A DNA stretch of 64,000 nt from Lantana camara (lineage: Eukaryota; Streptophyta; Magnoliopsida; Lamiales; Verbenaceae), in NCBI GenBank assembly GCA_037501455.1, contig CM074858.1, positions 97,870,001 to 97,934,000 of the forward strand, read 5' to 3'. Of this stretch, positions 10,511 through 22,332 are shown one piece after another. The translations under genes and the position numbers were made by a program. The notes beneath the pieces were generated by a model. It did not search any database, was not told the DNA's origin, and was given only the letters and a program-made list of their open reading frames with translations. The first letter of the stretch is position 1. The number at the start of each line of letters is the position of its first letter.

Positions 10511-10987
10511 TCCGTTCTCCACCACTCTATGCCGCTCCATCTCTGCAGTCTCCACGCCACCACTAACCCTCTATCCATCTCCGCCACTCTCCGCCACTCT
10601 TCCCCGCTCCATCTCCGCTACAATTTCCCAGCACCACGCCTTCACCACGCTAACGTGTCTAGGAGTTTAAGCTCTTTAGAATTTGAAGAAAATAAAGATC
10701 GAAAATTGGATAAAGGTTATTCTTCAGATCCAAATTGCTGAGTTCTAACACATGTTTATTTGTGTTGAGAGATTGTTGCCATTTTCTTTTTTTTTTTTTG
10801 TTTTAACTTCTTTGTTATTTAGATCTAAAATGCTTTAGCTTCGATCTTTACTGATTTTTAACTTCTTTGGCTTTTTTATCTAAAATGCTTGAACTTTGGT
10901 ATTATATCTGAGGGTTTTTTGTTTTTTTGCGATATTGGCCCTGATAGGAAAAATAAAAAGTGTGGAAAAAAAATAAAAGCAAAAAAA

Positions 10988-11039
10988 GAACAGGTCGGCT
11001 CATGTTATTCGGTATTTGAATAACAAACACCGCCTGTTC
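10988..11039. repeat. Two-part stem-loop
   Basis: Arms GAACAGG (10988-10994) and CCTGTTC (11033-11039) enclose a second pair, GTTATTC (11004-11010) and GAATAAC (11018-11024). The final loop is 7 bases. Both stems are perfect. Function unknown. Confidence 0.7.
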
Positions 11040-11596
11040 TTCAACTATTATGCCACGACGAAATTAGCCCAATTTATAAAAAACTCCTTTTCTTCAATTT
11101 GACAGCTCTGATAGGTTTTAGCTGTTTACCTGATTTCAATTACTCCTCTTTGCTTGCTCGGTACTCTGCTGCATGCGTGTTTTTGTTCACATACAAAATT
11201 CAATTGCTCTTCTGTTTTTAGCCCCTCTCGACAGCTCAATCCTCAAGTAACACTTACTATTTCGATTGTATTTTGGATCATCGGATTTAGGTATGTAATG
11301 GGGAAACAAAAAGGGGAAAGTCGTTGATATCAGTTGACTTTTTATTACTTATTGTATTGGTTTGTATGAGGTAAACATTAGAAAATCTTCAATTTGATTT
11401 TGTGGAGGGTAATATATTATGAGTTTGGATTGATCTGATTGCTCTAAATAGTTGATGATCTTTAATATTGCTCAGTAAATGTGAAATTCTTAGTTCTTGA
11501 GTCTATGTTAATAGATGAGCTTGCTATTTTAAGTTGTTCTGTTATGCGTAGATAGAATTTAGTTATTTTTATTAGTGTTTTCGGTGGTTTCATCAA

Positions 11597-11873
11597 TGTT
11601 CCCAGAGCTTATGTTTTCAGTTCCGTGTGCTAACTTTCTATTAATTCCAAATGTATTCTGTGGAATTATAATGATGTATGGTTATTGCTTTGTCTTGTGC
11701 ACGTTGGTCATTGAAGTAGATACAATAATGATCAATTAGAAGTTTTTAGTGAATTTTTAATGTTTCTAGAGCTTATATTTTCAGTTTCGAATGTATTTTG
11801 TGGAACTATAATGATAATAGTGTTTAATGCTTTCTCTTGTGCACATTGGAGTAGATTCAACAATAGTAATGAG
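11597..11873. repeat. Direct duplication, period ~164 bp
   Basis: AGAGCTTAT(G/A)TTTTCAGTT, then AATGTATT(C/T)TGTGGAA and CTCTTGTGCAC-type blocks, occur in the same order at 11604-11733 and 11768-11873. It is diverged and non-coding. Confidence 0.65.
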
Positions 11874-13421
11874 AGATTTTTTAAGTTAATTGTGATAGTT
11901 TGGGTTGTTAGGAATAGTGCCCTAGAAAGCCGATTGTATATCCGCTTTGTACTTTTCCTTATTGTAATCACAGATAATCTTTGAATAAAATAACGAATTG
12001 AGGCAACACTTCTTTATATGCTCTTGTTTGGTATGCGTTTACTTTAGCTGTGCATGTATGAGAACTCCCCTAATCCTGATGACTTTAGGACTCTACCATT
12101 TAGGTGAAATGGTTCATGAAACGAGCCCTTTATCACATAAGTCATGATTAGTAAATACTCCAAGCCGATGAGTCCTACCGACAGTGGGAGTGTCAACCTG
12201 ACTCCTCTAAGGCTTGCTCGTGGGATCACGCCCTTAAGAAGGACCACCTTGTTTCATGGAGGTGCAAAGTGTATAGTTAATACGTGTGTGATACATGAGG
12301 GTGCTTACTTCAATAAGTAAGTTCACTGAGGTGCCCCGTGTGAGAAGATTCCTAAATGGGAAAGGAAGTTTCTATTTCAGGAAATGGAAACTTCCAGATT
12401 AGGAAATATCTCACGAATCATTGATGTGATTAATTGATCCTCAGACTTAAGGTTCCATGTCACTTTATGAGTTAACTCTGTAGTCTTAGGTATAAGCTTT
12501 AACGGGTGTCGCCTTAGACAACTGATTTAAGGCTTATGCTGGGGCTACACAAGTGACTCATGAAAGTGAATGAGAATCAAGAAAGGACCTACACTTGCAT
12601 TTGCAAGGTGATCTCTTATTGTGTAAGTCATTCATATGCCATATGAAGTCCTTGGCCAAGGCAGTAGATCAAGACATCAAGAAAAGAGTTTCTTGGATTG
12701 AGATCAAATGGATATGAAATGCACTTAGCTTTAAGACCATATTATTAGGGTTTTGATTATTCCCTTACCCTAGATCTTGGTTGAGAGATAGTAAGTAGGA
12801 AGATTGTATCTCACATGAATCAATGACTTAAAGGTTCTATCGAATCGAGACATTCCAATTCAGCTAGGGTTAAACACCTGTTGCTAGACTATGGTCGTTT
12901 AATCTGTGGACTGATTAATTAATTAGTGAATTAATTAATTGGGGTCACTGCTAATTGAATTGAGAACCTAGAGAGTCACACACAACTTGGTTACATGAGT
13001 TGGGGCTTTGAAATGATTAAACGAGTTAATCAAGCCAAAAGGGTTCCACACGTGTGGGTCACTTGCGTGACATGTGTCCTATATGGACACACGACTATAT
13101 TTATTTATGTATTAAATAATTAATGTGTTAATTATTTAATAGACTTTGGTTTAATTTTGAATTAAAATTAAAGTCTTATTTTGGAGAAATTAATCTATTT
13201 AATTAATTATGAATTAATTAATTAGATAAATAAGTTATTTATTTATTAATAAATAAAGTATAATATTATCCAAAAGGATTTTGGATATTTTAGCTCTCTT
13301 AAAAGTTGATTTGAATTAGAATTCAAAATCAAGGTTTGGAATTACTTGATGATTAAGTAATAAGAGAGAGGGACCAAATCCTTAGTCCATAAGGACTAGG
13401 TTCGGCCGCCCCTTCTCTTGC

Positions 13422-13429
13422 TATATATA
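13422..13429 (+). promoter_or_regulatory. Copia LTR TATA box
   Basis: TATATATA lies about 350 bp before the LTR end. It is conserved in the other LTR (about 43146-43153) and is oriented towards gag. Confidence 0.7.
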
Positions 13430-13447
13430 GGGGAGCTAGAGCTCCCC
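13430..13447. repeat. Palindrome just downstream of the copia TATA box
   Basis: GGGGAGCT and AGCTCCCC flank two bases. The 3' LTR has the same arms at 43154-43171 with CG instead of AG at the centre. It sits near the expected transcription start. Confidence 0.8.
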
Positions 13448-13781
13448 TTAGGGATTGATCGATTCTTGTTGGTTCATGTGTTGAACACCATCCTTTCTCC
13501 AAGATAAAATAAACCCTAGGTTAAGCCTAAACACTAACTAGAGAACTAGCATCCTCACTAGTTAGATTGTAGTCAAGTTGGTGGACTATCTCTAGAGAGC
13601 TTCTTTAGAAGTTTTTAAAGATTCGAGCTTTAGCAAGGAGAGGGCATCAAGCCTCGAGAAGAGCGTTCTTCAAGTAAGTTTCTTTATCTTACGAATTTGG
13701 ATCCATGATTGCAAGTTTCGGTCCTTTTGTTGGAAATTTTTTTAAATTTCCGCTCCTTTCTGATTCCTGTTTTCCAACAAG

Positions 13782-13793
13782 TGGTATCAGAGC
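13782..13793 (+). other. Copia primer-binding site
   Basis: TGGTATCAGAGC lies two bases after the LTR and is the standard complement to the initiator-methionine tRNA 3' end. Strand transfer starts here. Confidence 0.9.
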
Positions 13794-15711
13794 CACCTCG
13801 TTAATCGTGTTTCTGATTCGTCTCCACTTAACTGAATTTGGTTGAAATTCTTAAGATTAGATGCGAAATAGGTATTCATGAGTTCTTTTAGAAAGCCTGA
13901 ATTACGAAACTGTAGTTTTCTTGAATTTCTGAAACTGGTTTCTTAAATTGTGTTTTTGAAAACCGTTTTGATTCAAATCTGTTTAAATCGTATTTTTATT
14001 TTGGATTGAACCGGGTTTTGATGAAACCTGAGATACGAAACGAAACACGAAACGAACACGCGAGGTTGGAACGTGCCAACGTGTAGCATGCCCCAACCCT
14101 GCGCGCCACCATCGCGCAATCGCGTGCGACGCCTCCTAGGCGCGCCTGTCCCGCAACCGCGTGGGACAACCGCCCGACACCGTCCCACAACAGCGCGGGA
14201 AGCCCGGCCGAGACCGCCCGCCCATGCCGGGCACTGCTGCGCGCAGTGCGCACGCAGGCGGCAACTGCCGCACGCTGTGTGTGCGTTCATGCTGCCGCGT
14301 GGCGGTGCCCCTTGAGCGGGTGGTTTCGGGCAAGTTTTTTGTGTTTTTTGTGTTTCGTGTTTTCGGTCCTTAAAATCTCGATTTAGTTTTTCTGTAAAAT
14401 TTTATTTTATTAAATTTGAATTATTTTTGAAATAATTGTTTAAATTGAGATTTTGAAAAATTAAGCGATTTAAATTTTGGGAAAATTGCAAACTTTAATT
14501 TATAAAAATATTGAAAGAATAAAATTTTTAATTTTCAGAAATTAATTGGAATTTTATTAGTTTATAGTTTTTCGGGTTTTATAGAAAAGACTCTTGAACA
14601 AGAATTGCATCTAAGTCGTGTTTTAAGCTATTAGAGCTTAAAGAGAGAATTTTAATTTATTGGTTAAATTTAAATTCTTGCAATTTATGCATGTTAGGTG
14701 ATCATGGGTTTAGACTTATGTATGGTTTTAATTTATGCACATGAATGGTTTAAATTGGGGTTGGAGCCCTATAGTTGTATTTTTCAATTGAGGTTGGTGC
14801 CTCACTTATGTGCGTACTATTATGTGATTTATTATGTGGCTTTTCATATTACTGTTTTGAGGCCGGGGTATGCCCCGTGTATTTGTCTAAGGCCAATATG
14901 AAGATTGAGCCTTATTACTTTTCAGTAACTTTTCATTTTTTTGAGAGTAGAATAGGTGGTAAGGTTTTTATTTTCATTTTGGAGACAATGCACCCATGGA
15001 GTAAGATGGACCACATTCAAGTAACAAGGAGGCCATAAGTGAAGACCCCTCAAAATGTTAGGGAGGGGAATCTCAATTGAAAATGTAATAGAGATAGGGC
15101 TCGTATTTTGTTACTGCTTTCCCTTATGTGCTTTAAACTGTTTATTTGACATGTATGTTAGAGCTGTGATTGTGGAGTGGCTCCCACGTATCACGCATAA
15201 GATAGGTAGAACCCATGATCATCACATGTTAGTATCATGCTAGGACATGTTATCTGCTAAGTGCTTGTGTGAAATGCATTTAAGTTGTACTTGCATTAAT
15301 CAAGACTAATTAAAATTGGATAACATATATGTTGGTGAGGTTGAACCGGAGAACTCTTTGGTTGATTCGAAAATTCCCGTTAAATATTAAGCTAATTTCG
15401 AACAATAGGTGTTTAATTTGAGATGCAAATTTTGAATTAAATTCCTAGCATTCCATCAATAGGTTTTAAGTTTAGTAAGTGAAACTAGTTATTGTCTGTG
15501 AGTCATGGGATAACTAGTGGAGCTTATTAGTTCTTAGCTACCTAATTGATCATTTTAAATGATCAATATTTCGTGGTCAATTTTGGCAAGGGCGATGTCC
15601 GCGAGTCGTGGCTCGTTCGAACTAAGTTTTGATCATGATCTTATGATTGATGGGTCTAACTTAACGCCTAAGTAAATATGGATGTCGCACGAGTCGTGGG
15701 TCCATATTGAA
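13794..15711 (+). other. Copia leader, left part, with a GC-rich island
   Basis: This is the untranslated leader between PBS and gag, interrupted at 15711 by the LARD-like element and resumed at 37460. Together the pieces are about 2.2 kb, long for a copia leader. It is AT-rich except for 14060-14325, which is strongly G+C and CpG-rich and gives chance open frames on both strands. No domain is recognised. Confidence 0.75.
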
Positions 15712-18401
15712 TGTAACGCCCCAAATTTTCCATTCATGTGTTATGTGATATTATATTAATCTTCCTAATATTATATGCAACTTATGTTCATGCAATTATA
15801 TGAAATTATTGTTAATATGAAATTTATATGAATTAAATGATAATGTGACTAATTGTCTCTATATGACTTTACTTGATCATTTCATAAATGTGTGGATTTA
15901 ATTGCATAAACTATTCTTGGAACTAAGTGATCATTTCTTCCTAACTCAACCTCAATTGCATGCCTTGTAAAGCTTAGGGACTTATATGCAAATGTGGTGA
16001 GTCATGCATATATGTGGAAGAATTTTGTAATTATCTAATTCATCTCATTTCTTCCATATGGTTCCAAGAGCAAAAATCTCACACACTCACACATAGTGCA
16101 AACCGACATTTACACCACAAGGAGAGAAGAAGATTTCATCTCAAATTCAAGCCATATTTTGAGGAATTGAAGAGCTAGGATCATCAATATCATTATATCA
16201 TCATTTCATCCATTCCTTCTTTGATTCAAGGTATAGCATGAAGTCTTGTGAAATTCTTGAAAATTTGATCAAGTAGGGGTTTATGGATTTGAGGGTGAAT
16301 TCTTACATGATTGAAGCTAAGAGCGTGTTAATGATCATAAGGAGTGAAAATTGCATGAAAATATTAAACTTCAAGAAGATTGGAAGCATATGTATATTAT
16401 GGGGTTTTCTTGATAAATTCTAGCACTTTGATGCATGATCCTTGGTTAGTTTGATAGATGGTTGAAGTATAATGTGTATTTGATGATATGAAATAATTTT
16501 TATGGTTGGAACTTGGTGTTATAATTGTTTTGGTTGATTTTGGTTCGGATTTGCCCTGTTTTCCCCTGTTTTGTTGCTGCTGCGTATATGGTCGCGCCCG
16601 CGACCAAAAATAGGCCAAAACTGGTCGCGCCCGCGACCCCATTTTAGCCAAGTTTCGAGTTTTGAAAAATTGGAGAAAATTCGGCCAAAAAATACTTGGT
16701 CGCGGCCGCGACCATTTTGTGAAGGTTTTTGGTCGCGCCCGCGACCCCTCCAGAAACTGCATTTTGTCCAACTTCAAACCAACGCCATTTTCACCTCGGT
16801 TTGAATTAGAAAATGTGCCATATAGCGTTGGAAAGGTCTATGTGTCTACTTTCATATCCAACAAACAAAACTCAATTCCCATTTCTAGAATTAAAGATAT
16901 TCCAGTTTTCCCTCAACATGTACATTTTCTAAAATTGTCCGTTTTTGCTAAACTTCACCAAAACCTTTCTTATTGCATTCTTTTCACTTCTTTGGCTCCC
17001 GTATGTGACCTATATGAGTTATAAACTTGGTTTAGTGATAATTATATTCCTACTTGACATTCTTTGATTGTTATTGCATGATATATTGATTAGGGTATTG
17101 CCGTGCGTCTTAATTGGTTCATTTGAGTCTAGTCTCATGTACACTTGTCCTCGTTACACAGATCTTCTTCCAGTTGACGAGGAACACGCACCATAGTTAT
17201 ATCCTTGTTTTGATCGTCACAGGTGAGGTTTAATTCTAGATACCTAGAACCCTTACAACCCTATGTGTTGTTTTCGGCCAAAGGTATACATATATTTATA
17301 GATTTCAAATCTTATTGATTTACAACGGATTTCATGGAATGAATGGATTGATTGATTGATTGATTGTTTTGGCGAGTAAAGCATGTTCACTTTGGGCCCC
17401 GAGGGTAGTGTATTGAGCCAACCGGGAAAGCAAGGGCTGACGGGTAACTCTTGCACTATCCTCACCATGTGGGATCACCTCTGAATCCACCAGGAGGTTT
17501 GGTGGAGGAAGAAATCCCGTGCGTGGGAGTCATGTTCCTGACGTACAACATGTCGTGGATGGTGAAGGCTAGCTACCGTCCCATCATTGGAGGGAGAAGG
17601 AGACTGGGGTCGGGTCCGGCACCACGGGCTGTCTTCGGGTTATTGCATGGATTTTATTCATTGATTGTATTGACTGAACACTATCGCACTACTACACCGT
17701 AAATAATTTGCATGATCACCTATGATTAATAAAGCAAGCATGTAATGTTCACTATTGGTGTAAGGTTGGAGATTTGCCCTCACTCGCCGGGCCACGGATT
17801 GAAATGAATTGTAATTGATTGTATTATTAAATTGGATAGTTGTAATCTCGGGCGAAGATTATTTCTTTTATTAATTTATATTGTTTCAACTGTAAAAGAC
17901 TTTACCCGAGGTTATAACTTGCATGATACGTTCGCTAATCTTTATTTAAACCCCTCACTCAGTCTGTGGTAGACTGACACCTCACAATTTTCAGGTCGTG
18001 CAGATCGAGTGCTAGGCGGGATTGAGTCCATTTTACAGCTTTTGGGAGTCTAGCATTGATCTTTCATTGTAATGCATGTCTTGATTGTTTATGAATTTTG
18101 GGAGTATGTATTGGTACCTATATGTATATTTTGTACTAGTATACTTGCAACTTGAATCCTTGGTGATGCGCATATTAAATGAGAACACATAATAAGTAGT
18201 GGTATGAACGTATAGTTCTATCCTTCCGCTTTTATTTTGAATTGTTGTATTATTTGAGGGTATCCCGCCTAGCTACTGTCGTGGTTTTTTTTTATTATCA
18301 CCCGTTCGCCATGAGTCCGGTTCATATATGGACTACCCATTTCATGTGTGAGCTAGACTTATGGTGCGGGGGTGTGGCATCTCGGTGTTCCGGGTGCTAC
18401 A
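15712..18401 (+). repeat. LARD 5' LTR
   Basis: A 2690-bp LTR with TG...CA ends. It contains four GGTCGCG...CGCGACC palindromes (16590-16746) and a GATT microsatellite near 17345. It also contains the block GTGAGGTTTAATTCTAGATA, shared with the solo LTR at 1271-3115. No coding sequence is apparent. Confidence 0.92.
16590..16746. repeat. Array of four 16-bp CpG-rich palindromes in the LARD LTR
   Basis: Copies start at 16590, 16623, 16698 and 16731. Three read GGTCGCGCCCGCGACC; the third, GGTCGCGGCCGCGACC, is a perfect palindrome. Spacing is 33, 75 and 33 bp. The right LTR keeps three (23211, 23244 and 23339); a 14-bp deletion removed half of the other. Confidence 0.92.
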
Positions 18402-18408
18402 TCTTAGG

Positions 18409-18420
18409 TGGTATCAGAGC
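18409..18420 (+). other. LARD primer-binding site
   Basis: TGGTATCAGAGC lies seven bases after the LTR. It is complementary to the initiator-methionine tRNA and has the same sequence as in the copia element and, in its first 11 bases, the Tekay-like element. Confidence 0.9.
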
Positions 18421-21400
18421 CCGGTTGCAAAACCGAGGTTCTAGTGTTGTGTCTCGTGAGTCTAGGTCGAACGACATAGGATTAATTGATAATTTACGTG
18501 TCTTGCATCTTATTTGGAACTACTTGAACCTATTTGAATTTATTTGAACTTGCCTGAACATCTTTGAGCTACTTGATGACTTGTGCATGACATTGATTTA
18601 TGTTATTACTTGATGATTAATTGATCTTCTATGGTTTGGAAATTTTTATATCCAACGTGCTTATTTAAACTTTTGCGGAATTTTATGTGCCAACGTGTTT
18701 CACTTTAAATTTTCTTGAATTATGTATTGCATTTTGCATCAAATTCTTGTATTTGGTATCAATTATGTGGCATGAACATGTATTAACCCCATGCATTTAT
18801 ATTTGAGATAATTTGTGATTATAGGCTATAGAGATCATGTCAAACCACGGCTAATTTCTATGACAACTTCAATCTACTCCGAGTTCTTTTCTGTTGCTTT
18901 GAAGTTGTAAGGAATGCACCGGGGAACTTCATACAAGAATTCAAGAGTCATGGATTGCTCTAGTTGGGTTGTACTTCAAGTGTTAACATTTGGGAATAGA
19001 AGGACCAAAGGCGGGAGTATCTTACAAGCTCTAATGAAGTTGGTAGGTATTTAACGGGATAGTGGTAGGGCGCGATGCCTACAACTTGCAAGATTAACAC
19101 TCACACTCCTATATTGTAAAAGTCTTTTCAACGGTGATCCGTAGGATCATTTCATTCAAGAGCAGAGTAAAGAAAATCTCGAAAGTGTTTTAGGATTCGA
19201 GGTTTCTATCAACTGCGAGGCAATAATTTTAGGAGACTTATTTAACTCAAGCAAGGAGACTTTGAGGGCACTAATGATTCGAGGTTCAGATGTGTAAACA
19301 AGTGAGGATCTTCAACTAGTTGGAACCAAAATCACGATGTGAGAGGGAAGTACCTCAAATGATTCGGGTCGAGGTCGAAAGTTTAGGAATTAAGTTGGAG
19401 ATAAATCAAGACATTGTGGACCTTGGAGTAGGATTTGGATTAACTTGGAAAAATTTAAGAAATGGAGCAATTTTGGGTTCATGGAAGTGACAAATTGGAA
19501 AGTTGAACAACAAGGTAATTGATGTAGGTCTACAAGGAATTTAAATATTTTGGATTTCGGGTTAAGACAGACGTCGGATGGGGAAAGTGAAGAGAACGAC
19601 TAATATAGTGATTGCAAGCTCGTGGTAAATTAGAGTACTGAAGGTTCGATGTTCGGCCGGATTGAGTTTATTCTCTATATCCAAGCTGAATTATCGGGTT
19701 AGGCGGTTGAATTGGGAGGTATGGAGCAACAAGGGAATCGATTAAGAAGGCAAGGTATCAATTTCATGAAGATAGAAGCACTTGAGCTCAAGAATCATAA
19801 TTTTGATTACAAAAGTTGTACGAGTTGAGATAAGGAAACTTCGAGCAAGAAGATGTTTAAAGTGAAGGGTCGGGCAACGAATGGGAAACGGTAAAGAAAG
19901 GCAAATTAAGAGTTTTAGAGAGAGGTTATGCACTCAAGTATGAATACTTGAAGGATTCAAGTTCAGGAGTCACCATTTTGATTCAGGTGTTAATTATGGG
20001 GAGGAGTCGAACGACAATTGGAAAATTAATTCTCGAGAGGAAACTAAGATATTAACTTTAGGAGTTTAGGAGAATTCAAATCCGAGAATCACAACTCCAG
20101 ATCATAAAGTTGTACCAGTTAAAATAACGAAAAGGGTAATCAAGGTGATAGCTACGGGGAAGATCCAGACGACACTTAGAGATCGATAATTGAGAAAGAA
20201 TTGGGTTTAAGAGATTTCAATATCGGTTCATGTAGCGGTACCAGTTGAAGTTATGAATCTTGAAGAATTGGAAGACCGTGGGCAACAAGAGATGATCAAC
20301 AAATTCGAGCAAGATTGTAATTCAGCAAACGGGAAACAAGTGCCAAGCTAAAGGATACATCTACGGTGACAGGTTCAACGCATTCATGGCACGTGCACCA
20401 TACGCTGTTCTAATTATCCAAATTCCTTTATTTATAAGCGCATCTTTAATTGATATAATTGCCCCAACATGTCGCATTTGATTACTCACAACTGTGTTAT
20501 GTGCATGGGCATATTAACCCAACATGCATTTTAAGTGTTTTCTTGATAGAAAATCTCTCCACCTCATCTATCAAGCATTACTTCAACCGAGACACAACCC
20601 AAGTATGATACGGAAAGAGTTGGGTTGCAAAGTCAGGAACAAAAAGGAGAAAGACCAATTGAAAGGCCGGGAAAAGTAGTTAGGAGTTGGATGGAAGAAG
20701 TTGTCACTTCAAAAATAAACGTGAGATGAAATGTCCGAACAAGTGGCGAGACTTGAAATCGTTGATATTAAGGAAGTTGAGTTGACCGGGGAAATGACGT
20801 CAAATTTGTGGTTGTACTCAAATGGATTACATTTGTTAGAAGTAACAAAAATGTAAGGGTTACAAATGATGGGGTTACTTGAAAGCAACAACAAGGGATG
20901 AATTAGGAGATTGAGATGCGTGATGACCTTCAAGGTCAGGATGAGGATAATTAAGAAATGATTTTGGAAAGGGTGAGAGCTTCAAGAAATGGAATGGATA
21001 TTCAAGAAATAAGGAAGGATTCAGTGTTCGTGGATTTCCAATTGAGATAGAGAAATATTTCGGGAATGAGATCGATAGTTAGAGGTACAAGAGAATCGGA
21101 AAGAAGAGAAGCTTGGATTTGAGAAAGGGTAGAACTAGTTCCAGAAGTTAGACAGAAAATATTCCTATTTTCTTAAGGGGGAGAGCCGGTCGGGGAACAA
21201 CTTAAAGTCGATGTTTGGATCTCACTTGGGAGAGTTGAAACTTCAAGAAAAATGGTTCTTTCGGAAACTCTCTATCGGAACTAGGTGAATGAAATCTTCA
21301 ATAGTTTAAGTCTCGTGCGCCTAGAGTTCTCAAATGGAGATTCCTAAAAGCTATAAGGAGGCATATCTTGAGCCGAGCTGAAATTGAAACAAATTTAATG

Positions 21401-22317
21401 AGAAATGGGAGAGATTATGATTTTTATAAGTTGATTAAGTTTACTTTGATCAAAGGTAAGAATTTTTTCAAGGAAAGCGACTGTCATTCAAGAATTGCAC
21501 GAAGTGACCAAAGAGGTGCGACACTATTACCATATTACAAGATAAAAACAACTCGACGGGAACATTCTCTATCGTAAGGGATCACCTGAGAGTTACTTGA
21601 ACCGGGAATATTTTGAAGGATAAAAGTTAGACCTCGAGTCAGCAAATAATTAATCCGGGCATCGGAGGAGGTCAACTATAATTAGTAAGAAGAATGGGTG
21701 GTCGGATTACTACCAAGTCCATATTTAAGAATTGAATCTTAGAACCGTGGTGGTAGAAAGGTTAGAAAATTGGATCGCGGGATGAAGATTAAATAATTGT
21801 TGGGGTACATACTTACATCAGGCATTTGAGGAATGGCATTTTGGTTAGAAGGGATTCTGATCAAAGAATTAAGTATTAAATCAAGTCACTGCCATTGAGT
21901 TTCTAAGACCATGGTGAACGGTACACCTAAACATGCATATCACGTGTAATGTCCATTTTATTATCATCACGCATGGTTCTTGGTATTTGTTAATTGCTTT
22001 TGTAAGACTAGTTGGTATTTGATTTCCTCCACTTGTTCATTACGTGAAGTTCTGTATGAATGTTTAATTAAGTGTTCTTTTGGGGGTCCTTGCTTTTGTG
22101 AGAGTCGGGGTACTCTCCTTGTTTTGTGGGAGACGGGGTACTCTCTCATTTCTTGTTCGAGAGACGGGGTTCTCTCATTTTCTTGTGGAGAGACGGGGTG
22201 CTCTCATTTCGTGTTAGGGAGACGGGGCTCTCTCGTTACTTGTCTAAGAGACTGGGCTCTCTTGTTGCTTGTGCATCCTTTTAAAACTCGGCAGTGGACC
22301 TGGGGACCAGTTCCTCT
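18421..22317 (+). other. LARD internal domain, non-coding
   Basis: 3.9 kb with no long open frame and no gag, protease, RT or integrase motif that I can find on either strand. From about 19000 to 21900 the plus strand is strikingly purine-rich (repeated GAAG, GGAG and AAGAG text). Short frames such as 21368-21577 and 21980-22369 carry no domain. A ~29-bp minisatellite is at 22100-22262. It may be a packaged non-coding RNA or a fully eroded pol. Confidence 0.75.
22100..22262. repeat. Six-unit ~29-bp minisatellite with hairpin units
   Basis: GAGAGACGGGGTTCTCTC-like units start at about 22102, 22130, 22161, 22190, 22219 and 22248, separated by TTTCTTGTT-like text. Each unit pairs with itself (GAGAGA with TCTCTC). 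It lies just before the polypurine tract. Confidence 0.9.
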
Positions 22318-22332
22318 TAAGTGGGAGAGAAT
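22318..22332 (+). other. LARD polypurine tract
   Basis: TAAGTGGGAGAGAAT-like purine run immediately before the TG of the right LTR. It primes plus-strand synthesis. Confidence 0.82.

Larger units (their letters stand above)
10511..11905. other. Intergenic DNA with a small ORF, a hairpin and a local duplication
   Basis: A 70-codon frame at 10529-10741 starts with Ser/His/Pro-rich sequence. It lies in a C-rich patch like that at 8940-9110, and I do not recognise it. A stem-loop is at 10988-11039 and a 164-bp-period duplication is at 11597-11873. The rest is T-rich, intron-like sequence without a coding signal. The copia element begins right after TGGGT at 11901-11905. Confidence 0.5.
11906..13779 (+). 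repeat. Copia 5' LTR
   Basis: 1874 bp with TG...CA ends. It carries blocks of TTAATTAATTAG-type palindromic AT repeats (12915-12945 and 13190-13260). A TATATATA box is at 13422-13429, followed at once by an 18-bp palindrome. Relative to the 3' LTR it has ~45-bp extra blocks near 12620 and 12720 and lacks a short insertion near 13690. Confidence 0.92.

Noticed and set aside
10529..10741. Ser-rich N-terminus resembling a plastid transit peptide
   Set aside because: It ends after 70 codons with no mature domain and lies in a C-rich patch like the one at 8940.
13973..14373. Several overlapping open frames on both strands in the copia leader
   Set aside because: They lie in a short GC-rich island where stop codons are rare, overlap each other in most frames and carry no domain.
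16397..16804. Arg/Pro-rich peptides (SRARP and SRPRP repeats) on both strands
   Set aside because: They are chance translations of the CpG-rich palindromes in the LTR; the other LTR has a deletion that shifts the frame.
21368..21577. Possible pol remnant in the LARD interior
   Set aside because: No Gag, protease, RT or integrase motif in any frame, and neighbouring sequence is full of stops.
22100..22262. Regular repeats with ~29-bp period, CRISPR-like at first sight
   Set aside because: Spacers are near-identical rather than unique, and the array lies in a plant retroelement; it is a minisatellite.
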